Shown here: in pieces, positions 12,957-19,568 of the stretch
Layout of the letters: each line of letters begins with the position of its first letter
Position numbering within the stretch: position 1 is the stretch's first letter
NCBI GenBank assembly: GCA_016873405.1
Contig: VGXH01000001.1
Coordinates: forward strand, 1 to 19,568
Direction of reading: 5' to 3'
Length of the DNA stretch: 19,568 nucleotides
Origin: a bacterium
GTDB lineage: Bacteria > Krumholzibacteriota > Krumholzibacteria > LZORAL124-64-63
Translations under genes and position numbers: made by a program
The notes under the pieces: model-generated
What the model was told of the DNA's origin: nothing
The model's database searches: none
The model's input: the letters and a program-made list of their open reading frames with translations, nothing else

Positions 12957-14128
12957 CGGGCCGCCTCCGTCGCCGCTTCACTGTCGACGCGCGTGCCGGC
13001 GCCGGCGGCGCGCACGACCGCCGGGTCGCCGGGCAACGTGCCGTCGGCGGCGGTCGCCGTCTCGGTCACGTTGACCAGGCTGCCGTCGGCCAGCTCCCGC
13101 TGGCCGCGCACGACCAGCTTCTCGCCCGCCCGCAGGCCCTCGCGCACGACCACGAGCAGGCCCTGGTCCCCTCCGAGCACCACGTGCCGGCGCTGCGCGC
13201 GGTCCCCCTCGACGACGTAGACGTGGTTCCCGTCGTCGCCGGCGATGATCGCGTCCCGCGGCACGACGACCACGTCGGCCAGGGTGTGTCGCGGCAGGCG
13301 CGCGCGCCCGATCACTCCGCTGTGCAGGCGCAGGTCGGGATTGGGGATCTCGATCTCGACCGGGAACTTGCCCGTTCGCAGGTCGGCCTCGGCGCCGACC
13401 CAGGCGACCTCACCGCGTCCGCGCTCGCCGGCCTCGCCGAGGGCCACCTCGGCGGCGTCCCCGACGCGGATCCAGCCGATGTCCGTGTCGGTGACATAGG
13501 CCGAGAGCTTCAGGCGGAAGGGATCGATCACGCGCAGCACCGGCTGGCCGGCGGCCACCATCGCGCCCAGTTCCACGTAGCGCTCGGCGACGACGCCGGC
13601 GAACGGCGCCTTGGGGGCCGCCCGCTCCCAGCGTCGCCGGGCGATGTCCGCCGCGGCCGCCGCCTGCGCCTGCGCGCTCTCGGCGGTCAGCAGATCGAAG
13701 TCGCTCACCTTGCCGGCGGCGTGGAGCTGGCGCGCGCGGTCCAGGTTGAAGTCCTGGGTCTTGAGCTGCGACGCCGCCGCCTCCATCTCCGCCCGCTGGA
13801 TCGTCCGCTCCTGCTCCAGCAGGACCTGGCCGCGCGCCACCCGCGCGCCCCCCGCCGCCGGGATCGCCGTCACCGGCCCGCTCTCCTCGGCCGCGAGATC
13901 GGCGCCGCGCACCGGATGCACCGGCCCGGCGATTTCGTGGTACTGCGCCAGCGAGGTCGACACCAGTTCCAGCACGCGGACGTTGCGGGCGACTTCCCGC
14001 GGCGCCGCCGCCGGCGTGCGGGCGCAGCCGCCCGCCAGACAGATCGTGGCCAGCCCGGCCACCAGCACGACAGACCGCACGACGAGGTTCCTTTCGGCAG
14101 ACGTGGTACGCGGATTCCTCGGGTACAT
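12953..14128 (-). CDS. RND efflux periplasmic adaptor (MFP/HlyD family), probable lipoprotein
   Basis: This encodes 391 residues. The leader has a basic start and a hydrophobic core ending in LAGGC, making Cys35 the likely lipidated residue of the mature protein. Next come a lipoyl half-motif (GPVTAIPAAGGARVARGQVLLEQE), a helical hairpin rich in Ala and Gln (about 110-165), the second lipoyl half (KAPFAGVVAERYVELGAMVAAGQPVLRV), a beta-barrel (about 205-290) and a membrane-proximal domain. Adaptors of this family link the RND permease to the outer-membrane channel. The ATG at 14128 is fixed by AAGGAG six bases upstream, three bases after the tolC stop, and the 3' end overlaps the permease start by four bases. 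The helical hairpin is short, as in adaptors of Bacteroidota and Proteobacteria RND pumps. No anomalies are seen. Confidence 0.95.
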   Translation of the reverse strand: MYPRNPRTTSAERNLVVRSVVLVAGLATICLAGGCARTPAAAPREVARNVRVLELVSTSLAQYHEIAGPVHPVRGADLAAEESGPVTAIPAAGGARVARGQVLLEQERTIQRAEMEAAASQLKTQDFNLDRARQLHAAGKVSDFDLLTAESAQAQAAAAADIARRRWERAAPKAPFAGVVAERYVELGAMVAAGQPVLRVIDPFRLKLSAYVTDTDIGWIRVGDAAEVALGEAGERGRGEVAWVGAEADLRTGKFPVEIEIPNPDLRLHSGVIGRARLPRHTLADVVVVPRDAIIAGDDGNHVYVVEGDRAQRRHVVLGGDQGLLVVVREGLRAGEKLVVRGQRELADGSLVNVTETATAADGTLPGDPAVVRAAGAGTRVDSEAATEAAR

Positions 14129-14131
14129 GCG

Positions 14132-15610
14132 CTACTCCTTCACCAGCAGGCCGGGGATGTCGGCCAGGCGCTCGGCCGGGTCGCGGCCGATGGCGCGCTT
14201 GAGCGAGGCCGTCAGCGCCAGCACCTCGAAGCGCGCGTCGATGACGGCGGCCTGCGCGTCGGCGCGGTTGGCCTCCGCCACCAGGACGTCGACGTAGCTG
14301 GCCGTGCCCAGTTCGAGTTGCAGCAGACTCTGCCGCCGCGCCTCCTCGGCCCGCGCCAGGTTGACCGCCACCGCGGCGAGCGTCTGGCGCGCGCTCTCGA
14401 GGCGGGCCAGGAGGTCCAGCACCTCCACCTCGACGTCGCGGCGCTGGGCGGCGAGCTCGGCCTCGCCGCGGCGGATCCGCCCGTCGGCCTCGCGCACCAG
14501 GCCGCGCGTCAGCAGCCCGTCGAACAGCGGCACGTTGAGCGCGATCGACGCGCGCCAGGAATCGTGGCCCTCGTCGAACAGGCTGTCCGTGGTCCGCCCC
14601 ACGTAGCCGTAGGCGCCGTTGAAGGTCAGGTACGGCAGGTTGTCCGCCTTCGTCGCCTGGCGTCCGCGCCGCTGGATGTCCACCAGCAGTTCGCCGGCCG
14701 CCAGGTCCGGCCGCCAACGAGCCAGCGCGAGGGCCGCCTCGACATCGAGCCGGCCCGCCTCGGGCTCCGCTTCCGGGCGCACCGCCAGCGGCGCCGCCGG
14801 ATCGCGGCCGAGCAGGGCGTTGAGCCGCGCCCCGGCCGTGCGCAGGCCCGCCTGCGCCCGCATCAGTTCCGGCACGGTGTTGGCGCGCCCGACGGCCGCC
14901 TGCAGCGTGTCCAGCTGCGTGGCCAGGCCCAGCGCGTGACGCAGGCGGATCACGCCGAGGATCTCGTCCTGGTTGGCCAGGTGCGCGCGCACGGCGGCGA
15001 TCCGCTCCGCGGCGCTGACCACCTGCTGGAAAGCGGCCACCACCTGCTCGCCCACCTGCTGCTCCACGGCGCGGACGGCGTGCTCCTGCCGGTCCAGCCC
15101 CAACCGCGCGGCGCCCACGGCGCCGAGCACCTTGGTCGGGTTCAGCGTCCAGTTGAGGTTCAGGTTCGCGCGCCAGTAGGTCTGGGCCGGGATCTCCCGC
15201 GGGGGCGGAATCAGGGAGCCGAAGCCCGCCAGCCAGTCCTCGAACCAGGGGTCGGCGCCCGGGACCGGCCCGAAGGCGCCCCCGCCGCCGAACGTGCTGT
15301 CCAGGGCGAAGCTCGGGTCGCGGCCGCGGCTGAAGTCCCCGACCAGGTCCACCGTCGGCAGTCCCGTCGCCAGCGCCTGCTTCATCTGCCCATCCAGTTC
15401 GCGGCGCCGCCAGCGCTCGGCGACGAGCCTGTCGTTGGTGTGCAGGGCCGCGCGCAGGCAGTCCTGCAGCGCGAGGGCGGGCGCGTCGCCCGGCACGGCG
15501 GTGATCACGGCGGCCTCCGCGGCCGCAGCGGGCGGGGCCGCTCCCGGCGTCAGGCCGCAGCCCGTCGCCACGGCCGCTGCCGCCAGCAGCCGGCACAGGA
15601 TTCTCAGCAT
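14132..15610 (-). CDS. TolC/OprM-family outer-membrane efflux channel
   Basis: This encodes 492 residues from the ATG at 15610. A TTG two codons upstream would crowd the AAAGG element, so the ATG is preferred. The leader ends ATGC, so Cys18 could be lipidated as in OprM. Two outer-membrane-efflux-protein repeats follow. The first runs from about 45 (ALALQDCLRAALHTNDRLVAERWRRRELDGQMKQ) and the second from about 265 (DVEAALALARWRPDLAAGELLVDIQRR). Strands with WRANLNLNWTLN and WRASIALNVPLFDG, and long coiled helices (VEVLDLLARLESARQTLAAVAVNLARAEEARRQSLLQLELGTASYVDVLVAEANRADAQ), are typical. It should form the trimeric exit duct for the pump encoded downstream. Its start overlaps the tetR stop by seven bases (ATGCTGA), so translation of the channel depends on translating the regulator. 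Confidence 0.95.
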   Translation of the reverse strand: MLRILCRLLAAAAVATGCGLTPGAAPPAAAAEAAVITAVPGDAPALALQDCLRAALHTNDRLVAERWRRRELDGQMKQALATGLPTVDLVGDFSRGRDPSFALDSTFGGGGAFGPVPGADPWFEDWLAGFGSLIPPPREIPAQTYWRANLNLNWTLNPTKVLGAVGAARLGLDRQEHAVRAVEQQVGEQVVAAFQQVVSAAERIAAVRAHLANQDEILGVIRLRHALGLATQLDTLQAAVGRANTVPELMRAQAGLRTAGARLNALLGRDPAAPLAVRPEAEPEAGRLDVEAALALARWRPDLAAGELLVDIQRRGRQATKADNLPYLTFNGAYGYVGRTTDSLFDEGHDSWRASIALNVPLFDGLLTRGLVREADGRIRRGEAELAAQRRDVEVEVLDLLARLESARQTLAAVAVNLARAEEARRQSLLQLELGTASYVDVLVAEANRADAQAAVIDARFEVLALTASLKRAIGRDPAERLADIPGLLVKE

Positions 15611-16308
15611 TCCCAATCGCCTTTCCCGGAATCGCCGCCCGCGTCAGGACGGCTGTCGCACAGGTGGGCCAGCAGCGCGATCTCGGCCTCCGAGCGTGGT
15701 GGACGGCCCAGCGCGTCCGTCACCACGGCGCGCCCGACTTCCGACAGGATCGTCAGCACCCCTGCCCATTCGGCGGCGTCCACCCGACCGGCGATGATCT
15801 CCATCGCCAGCCCGTGCGTGAAGATCGCCATCTTGCGCAGCAGGATCGTCCGTTCGGCCGCGCCGAGCCCGGCCAGGGACTCCACGCGGGACATGCGGTC
15901 CAGAAGCGTTTCCATCACCAGCAGCCCGGTGTCCTCGCCGTCGCTCGCGGCTCCGAACGCCGCGTCGTAGAGCGCCGGCTCTCGCCGCGCGAACTCGAGC
16001 ACGCCGACCCCCATGTCGAGGAAGGGCTCCCCGCTGCGCACGACCTCCGTCTCGGCGAGGACCAGGTCGGCGATCCGGCGACGGACCGCCGTCGCCAGCT
16101 CCCCCATGCCCGCGAAGTTGCTGTAGACGGGCGCGGTCGAGGCGCCGAGTTCCCTCGCCACGCGACGGGCGCTCAGCTGGTTGATCCCCTGCGCGCGCAC
16201 GACGGCCAGGGCCGCGACGATGACGTCCGAGCGTTCGAACTGGTTGCTGGGCACGTCCCTGGTCCATCCACGGCAGGGTTTCCGGAAGCCGCGGGTCGCG
16301 GCGTTCAT
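15604..16308 (-). CDS. TetR/AcrR-family transcriptional regulator of the efflux operon
   Basis: This encodes 234 residues from the ATG at 16308. A GTG at 16254 is an equally plausible start, because it leaves the usual short stretch before the first helix, whereas the extra 18 residues are Arg-rich and unconserved. The ATG also lies only about three bases after the predicted transcription start. The DNA-binding helices are at about residues 44-66 (INQLSARRVARELGASTAPVYSNF). The ligand domain has a WHG-like block (FLDMGVGVLEFARREPALYDAAFG). TetR proteins are usually repressors released by a small ligand, often a substrate of the pump they control. A perfect palindrome covers its promoter, so negative autoregulation of the whole tetR-tolC-mfp-rnd unit is likely. 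Its last codons overlap the tolC start. Confidence 0.93.
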   Translation of the reverse strand: MNAATRGFRKPCRGWTRDVPSNQFERSDVIVAALAVVRAQGINQLSARRVARELGASTAPVYSNFAGMGELATAVRRRIADLVLAETEVVRSGEPFLDMGVGVLEFARREPALYDAAFGAASDGEDTGLLVMETLLDRMSRVESLAGLGAAERTILLRKMAIFTHGLAMEIIAGRVDAAEWAGVLTILSEVGRAVVTDALGRPPRSEAEIALLAHLCDSRPDAGGDSGKGDWEC

Positions 16309-16315
16309 GACATCT

Positions 16316-16334
16316 GTTATATAACGGTCGTTAT
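16316..16334. promoter_or_regulatory. Palindromic operator in front of tetR
   Basis: ATAACG-GT-CGTTAT (16321-16334) is a perfect 14-base dyad of a kind commonly bound by TetR dimers. It overlaps another perfect palindrome, GTTATATAAC (16316-16325), which shares the left arm. Both lie across the -10 region. The AT-rich dyads stand out in a GC-rich background, so chance is unlikely. Confidence 0.65.
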
Positions 16335-16346
16335 CAGGTTCCGCAA
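16318..16346 (-). promoter_or_regulatory. Promoter of the tetR-efflux operon
   Basis: TTGCGG is followed after 17 bases by TATATA. The -10 is buried in the operator, which would let the regulator block RNA polymerase. The predicted start is near 16311. This implies either a leaderless mRNA starting at the ATG at 16308, or translation from the GTG at 16254. Confidence 0.5.
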
Positions 16347-16360
16347 GGTCCCGATCCGGA

Positions 16361-17248
16361 TCAGCCCGCGGCCCAGGGCCGCAACACCAGCAGCACCCCC
16401 GCCAGCGCGAGGGCGGCCGCCAGGGCCGTGCGCCGGGTGAAGCGCTCGCCCAGCAGCAGCGACGCCAGGATCAGCGTATGGATCGTGCTGGTCTGGTTCA
16501 GCACGGCAGCCTTCCCGACCGCGGTGTGCTTCATCCCGGCGATCCACAGCATCAGTGCGACGTACGAGCCCAGGACGGTGCCGGGAACGGCGTACCGCCA
16601 CCCCGGACCGGGCCGCAGCGCGCGCAGGCGCGCCCGTCGCCCCGGCAGCAGCAGCGCCGCCGGCAGCAGCACGGCCAGCGCGCCCACCTGCCGGACCGTC
16701 GTGGCCCAGACCACGTCGGCGCGGGACAGCACGGGCTTGGCCATCACCACGCCCGCTGCCAGCGACGCCATCGAGGCCACGCCCAGCAGCACCCCCGCCG
16801 TCATGGTCCGCTTCGAGGCCCCGCGCGGGGGATCCAGCCGCGACGCGGCCACCACCGAGGCGATCACGAGCCCCATCCCCGCGACCTGCCAGGCGCCGAG
16901 CCGCTCGCCGAGGACCAGGAACGCGCCCAACGCCGTGAAGGGCGAGTACAGGGTATCGACCACGGCATTGATCCCGGCGCCCACGCGGTTGAGCGCGGCG
17001 TGGAACAGGGTGTCGCTCAGTCCGATGGCCACGACGCCGCTGCCCAGCAGCAGCAGGTAGTCGGCGGCCGGCGCGTTCCCCGGCAGGCCGCGGCCGCTCA
17101 ACGCCAAGGTGGCCAGGAGCAGCAGCGTCGAGATGGCGACCCGGAAAAGGTTCAGGGCCAGCGGCGGCATCGACTCGCCCGACCGCCGGAAGCACACGAC
17201 CGCGAACGCCCAGACGAGCGCGCAGGCGAGGGCGCAGAACTCCCCCAT
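16361..17248 (-). CDS. EamA/DMT-superfamily transporter
   Basis: This encodes 295 residues from the ATG at 17248, with GGAGG upstream. The GTG one codon earlier is too close to that element. About ten hydrophobic segments are arranged as two EamA repeats (residues about 2-140 and 150-292). Typical elements are VWAFAVVCFRRSGESMPPLALNLFRVAIS in the first repeat, a LYSPFTALGAFLVLGERLGAWQVAGMGLVIAS end-motif, and LNQTSTIHTLILASLLLGERFTRRTALAAALALAGVLLV in the second. Members of the drug/metabolite transporter superfamily export amino acids, drugs or other metabolites across the inner membrane; the substrate here is unknown. The start overlaps the upstream kinase stop by one base (TGATG), so the two are translated together. 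The 52-base gap to tetR has no convincing terminator, so readthrough into the efflux operon is possible. Confidence 0.93.
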   Translation of the reverse strand: MGEFCALACALVWAFAVVCFRRSGESMPPLALNLFRVAISTLLLLATLALSGRGLPGNAPAADYLLLLGSGVVAIGLSDTLFHAALNRVGAGINAVVDTLYSPFTALGAFLVLGERLGAWQVAGMGLVIASVVAASRLDPPRGASKRTMTAGVLLGVASMASLAAGVVMAKPVLSRADVVWATTVRQVGALAVLLPAALLLPGRRARLRALRPGPGWRYAVPGTVLGSYVALMLWIAGMKHTAVGKAAVLNQTSTIHTLILASLLLGERFTRRTALAAALALAGVLLVLRPWAAG

Positions 17249-18774
17249 CACGCCTCCGCTCCGGTGTCACACCGCCCCGCCCGCAGCGGCACCGTCAGTT
17301 CGACGCGCAGGCCCGCTCCGGTCCGGCTGTGCAGGTGGAGCCCGCCCCCGACCGAGCGAAGGCGCTCCCGGACGCTGAACAGGCCGAAGCCCGGCAACTC
17401 CTCACGCGCGGCGGCCGACTCGCGGTCCGCGGACAGGCCGCGGCCGTCATCCTCGACGACCAGCTGCAGCGCCTCGTCCCCGTGGATCAGGGTCACGTCC
17501 ACGCGCGTCGCCTGCGCGTGCTTGGCGACGTTGGTCAGCAGTTCGCGCGCGCACTGGTAGATCAGACCCCTGAGGTCCTCGCTCAGCGTCAGCGGATCCG
17601 CAGCGCCCTCCGTCGACCGGACCGCGCACGCGATGCCCGTGCGCTCGGTCCACTGCCGCGCCAGCCAGGCCAGCGCGGCGTCGAGGCCCGCCTCGTGGAG
17701 CACAGGCGGGTAGAGTTCGAACGAGAGGCTGCGCGCCTGCCGCAGGGAATCATCGAGGATCCCGAGCGCTTCGTCGACGAGCCGCGCCTGGTCGCCGGTC
17801 TTCCCGGGGTATTTCAGCAGCGTGACCTTGGCGCGCGCGGCGAACAGCAACTGAGCCAGCCCGTCGTGCACGGCGACGGCCAACTGCCGCCGTTCGCGTT
17901 CCTCCGCGACCGCCAACCGGACGCTGAAGGCGCGCAGCCGGTCCTGGTACTCCAGCAGGCGGCGCTCGGCGTCCTTCTGCTCGGTGATGTCCCTGACGAC
18001 CGAGAAGACGAGGTGACGGTCGGGGTAGGGAAACGACGACCAGGAGAGCCAGCGGTGGGCGCCGTCCCGGCACCGGAACCGCGTGCGCAGGTCGGCCACC
18101 ACCCGGCCCTGCGCCAACGCCAGCTGCGCGGCGGCGGTCAGCGCGCGGTCTTCCGGGTGGATGAACTCCAGGACGGGCCGGCTCATCAGGTCGTCGCGCG
18201 ACCAGCCGAGGACACGCACCCAGGCCGGATTGACCTGTTGGAGCGTGCCGTCGAAGCCGCCCACGGCCAGCAGGTCGAGCGACACGTTGAACAGGCGGTC
18301 GCGCTCCTCCTCCGCCTCGACCCTGGCCGTCACGTCGGTCCAGATGCCGCTCGCCCGCGTCGCCACGCCGGCCTCGTCGCGTTCGACGGTGCCGCGGATC
18401 GACAGCCAGCGGTGCCGCCCATCCCGGCACTCGAGCTTGAACTCCAGGTTGAGTTCACCCGCCGTTCCCGCCAGCTGCGCGCGCAGGCGCGCCGCCAGCC
18501 CCGCGCGTTCGGCGGGCGGCACATGGCGCGACAGCTCCGCCAGGGAAGCGCCGCACTCCCTCGCCGACCAACCGGTCAGCGCCAGCACGTCCGACGGCAC
18601 CCGGAGTCGGTCGGCCCGGATCTCCCAGTCCCAGGTCTCGCCCTGCAGGCGGGTCAGCGTCCGCAGCGACCGTTGCAGGCGGCGGCGCAAGCCGAATGCC
18701 CAGACCAGCGCCGCCAGCGTTACGAGCGCCGCCGACAGCACCCACGGTCCCGGCCCACCCCCGGCCGTCGCCAT
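17248..18774 (-). CDS. Membrane-anchored two-PAS sensor histidine kinase (HisKA_3, NarX/DesK type)
   Basis: This encodes 508 residues from the ATG at 18774. The frame continues upstream only through the neighbouring gene. One TM segment is at about residues 11-29. PAS/PAC domain 1 runs from about 45 to 155 (ETWDWEIRADRLRVP, ending ASGIWTDVTARVEAEEE), and PAS/PAC domain 2 from about 157 to 272 (LFNVSLDLLAVGGFDGTLQQVNPAWVRVLGW, ending SVVRDITEQKDAE). The dimerisation and phospho-acceptor helix has H303 in ERERRQLAVAVHDGLAQLL, as in HisKA_3 kinases. The ATPase has the N-box (ELLTNVAKHA), G1 EDDGRGL at 441-447 and G2 GFGLFSVRERL at 462-472. Such kinases normally phosphorylate a LuxR/NarL-type regulator, but none is encoded in the window. 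With only a short N-terminal anchor, the PAS domains face the cytosol and probably sense redox, small molecules or membrane state. Both ends overlap neighbours as TGATG. Confidence 0.95.
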   Translation of the reverse strand: MATAGGGPGPWVLSAALVTLAALVWAFGLRRRLQRSLRTLTRLQGETWDWEIRADRLRVPSDVLALTGWSARECGASLAELSRHVPPAERAGLAARLRAQLAGTAGELNLEFKLECRDGRHRWLSIRGTVERDEAGVATRASGIWTDVTARVEAEEERDRLFNVSLDLLAVGGFDGTLQQVNPAWVRVLGWSRDDLMSRPVLEFIHPEDRALTAAAQLALAQGRVVADLRTRFRCRDGAHRWLSWSSFPYPDRHLVFSVVRDITEQKDAERRLLEYQDRLRAFSVRLAVAEERERRQLAVAVHDGLAQLLFAARAKVTLLKYPGKTGDQARLVDEALGILDDSLRQARSLSFELYPPVLHEAGLDAALAWLARQWTERTGIACAVRSTEGAADPLTLSEDLRGLIYQCARELLTNVAKHAQATRVDVTLIHGDEALQLVVEDDGRGLSADRESAAAREELPGFGLFSVRERLRSVGGGLHLHSRTGAGLRVELTVPLRAGRCDTGAEA

Positions 18775-19460
18775 CAGCGCCTGCCGCGCCGCAGCGCCCG
18801 GGCCAGCCAGCAGCCCAGCCCGACCAGGCCGCAGACGCCCGCCGCAATCAGCACGCCGCGGGCCGCCCCGTCGGTCGCGGCGGTTCCCGCGGCGGCCGCC
18901 GCGCCAAGCCAGACGTACACCAGCAGGCCCGGCAACGCCCCTGCCAGGCCCCAGGCGTAGGGACGCAGCGGCGCTCCCCCGGCCGCGAGGGTATAGCTGA
19001 CCAACGCGTAGTTCAACGGCGACAGCCGGGCCGCCACGTGCCACCAGGCGCCGCCGCCGGCGGCGGCGGCCTGCAGTTGCACCAGACGCGAGCGACCGGC
19101 AACCACGCGCTCCACCCGGCGCCGGAACCAGCGTCTTCCGAGCCGGTGCATCAGCAGGCCGGAACCCGCGAGTCCGATCGCAGCCCACCCGGAGCCGGCC
19201 GCGAAGCCGAAAACGAACCCACCGGCCAGGCCCAGGGCGGCGGCCGGGAGCCCGGCAGGCACCAGCAGCAGCCACATCGCCTGGTAGAGCACGGGGGTCC
19301 ACGCGCCCAGCCCACCCAGCCAGGGCTGCCATTGCTCCCGGCAGGAAGCCAGCAGCTGGGCGGCGGCCGCCAGCGCGGTCAGCACGATCACGGGGGCGGC
19401 GAGGGAGCGCCAGGCCTCGCCGGACAACGACGACTGTGGGCGGGATGGCGGAATCGTCAT
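18774..19460 (-). CDS. TVP38/TMEM64 (VTT/DedA-like) membrane protein
   Basis: This encodes 228 residues with about five or six hydrophobic segments. The VTT fold shows in the re-entrant stretch LLLVPAGLPAAALGLAGGFVFGFAAGSGWAAIGLAGSG (about 64-101), followed by a basic loop and the second characteristic stretch RLSPLNYALVSYTLAAGGAPLRPYAWGLAGALPG (about 145-178). The family is linked to lipid scrambling, flippase-like or proton-coupled transport and envelope homeostasis; the exact activity of bacterial TVP38 proteins is often unknown. The start at 19460 has only a weak GAG before it. The stop overlaps the kinase start as TGATG, so the product is made together with the kinase. It is the first gene of the block. 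Confidence 0.88.
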   Translation of the reverse strand: MTIPPSRPQSSLSGEAWRSLAAPVIVLTALAAAAQLLASCREQWQPWLGGLGAWTPVLYQAMWLLLVPAGLPAAALGLAGGFVFGFAAGSGWAAIGLAGSGLLMHRLGRRWFRRRVERVVAGRSRLVQLQAAAAGGGAWWHVAARLSPLNYALVSYTLAAGGAPLRPYAWGLAGALPGLLVYVWLGAAAAAGTAATDGAARGVLIAAGVCGLVGLGCWLARALRRGRR

Positions 19461-19568
19461 GGGTCGACTCGTCGCGGCGGTTGTGCCGTCGAAATTGTGT
19501 CCGGGCCATCGGGAGCGGGAAAACCGACCCCATAAATGACCAGAGGTTCGTTATTTTGACTTCTCATC
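19461..19568. other. Upstream region of the TVP38-kinase-EamA block
   Basis: These 108 bases contain no gene. The outer half is AT-richer than the rest of the window, as expected for a promoter zone. It contains ATAACGA on the minus strand (near 19551-19557), the same as one half of the tetR operator. No -35/-10 pair with good spacing is clear for the minus strand. On the plus strand a TTGACT near the edge could be the -35 of a divergent gene outside the window. Confidence 0.35.

Noticed and set aside
10632..13220. Long plus-strand open frame opposite the RND permease
   Set aside because: The translation is dominated by His, Asp, Val, Gln and Arg, as expected from reversed high-GC codons. 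The minus-strand permease is unambiguous.
15614..15616. TTG as start codon for the TolC-like gene
   Set aside because: It would leave only three bases to the AAAGG element. The ATG two codons later has proper spacing.
13184..15970. Long plus-strand open frame opposite the adaptor, TolC and part of TetR
   Set aside because: Same composition artefact. It crosses several real genes and shows no family similarity.
17249..17251. GTG as start codon for the EamA transporter
   Set aside because: It directly abuts the GGAGG element. The next codon, ATG, has better spacing and forms a TGATG overlap like the junction upstream.
19480..19520. Possible sigma-54 promoter (TGGCCCG) upstream of the TVP38 gene
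   Set aside because: No GC lies at the required ten-base spacing after GG, so the -12 element is missing.
1..19568. CRISPR arrays, insertion sequences, phage genes, attachment sites
   Set aside because: No regularly spaced direct repeats, transposase or integrase motifs, or target-site duplications were seen. Gene order and composition look like core chromosome.

Overview
The window is a GC-rich stretch of a diderm (Gram-negative-type) bacterial chromosome, and every gene I can support lies on the minus strand. Outer-membrane and periplasmic flagellar rings (FlgH, FlgI, FlgA), a TolC-like channel and lipoprotein-like leaders all indicate two membranes. Two markers point to the FCB side of the tree (Bacteroidota, Gemmatimonadota, Krumholzibacteriota and relatives). 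One is a Bacteroidetes-type GlmU-like protein with a C-terminal left-handed beta-helix. The other is a 29-residue, Lys/Arg-rich AURKAIP1/COX24-domain protein. The very high GC and the sigma-54-driven flagellar operon argue against ordinary Bacteroidota, so an uncultivated high-GC FCB lineage is my tentative guess.

Read in transcription order, from high to low coordinates, the window has five blocks. (1) 19460-16361: a TVP38/VTT membrane protein, a two-PAS histidine kinase of the HisKA_3 type and an EamA-family transporter. Stop and start codons overlap as TGATG at both junctions. (2) 16308-9816: a tetR-tolC-mfp-rnd efflux operon whose first gene is its own likely repressor. A perfect palindromic operator lies over the promoter. 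The coding regions overlap or nearly touch throughout. (3) 9597-8167: the GlmU-like protein, followed by about 430 bases without a gene that are less GC-rich and full of small hairpins, with a good housekeeping promoter at the far end. (4) 7731-5021: an HU-family protein, the 29-aa ribosomal-type protein with its own promoter and structured leader, a PilZ protein and a receiver-PAS-histidine kinase hybrid. A 24-base perfect palindrome closes this block. (5) 4754-1: the flagellar rod and ring operon flgF-flgG-flgA-flgH-flgI-flgJ(N-terminal), running off the left edge.

The most informative regulatory find is upstream of flgF: a near-consensus sigma-54 promoter (GGCACG-N4-TTGC) about 30 bases before the flgF ribosome-binding region. 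Two 13-base dyad sites (GGCAGGATYTGCC) lie about 62 and 139 bases upstream of the predicted start, where an NtrC-type activator would bind. PilZ (a c-di-GMP receptor fold) and the receiver-kinase hybrid immediately upstream may link motility control to this operon, but that is inference.

I see no IS element, CRISPR array, tRNA or rRNA. Nothing here is clearly a wholly new system. The best candidates for new biology are the tandem activator sites at the flagellar promoter, the FlgH without a lipobox cysteine, the hairpin-rich spacer, and the orphan sensor kinase translationally coupled to two membrane proteins upstream of a drug-efflux operon.
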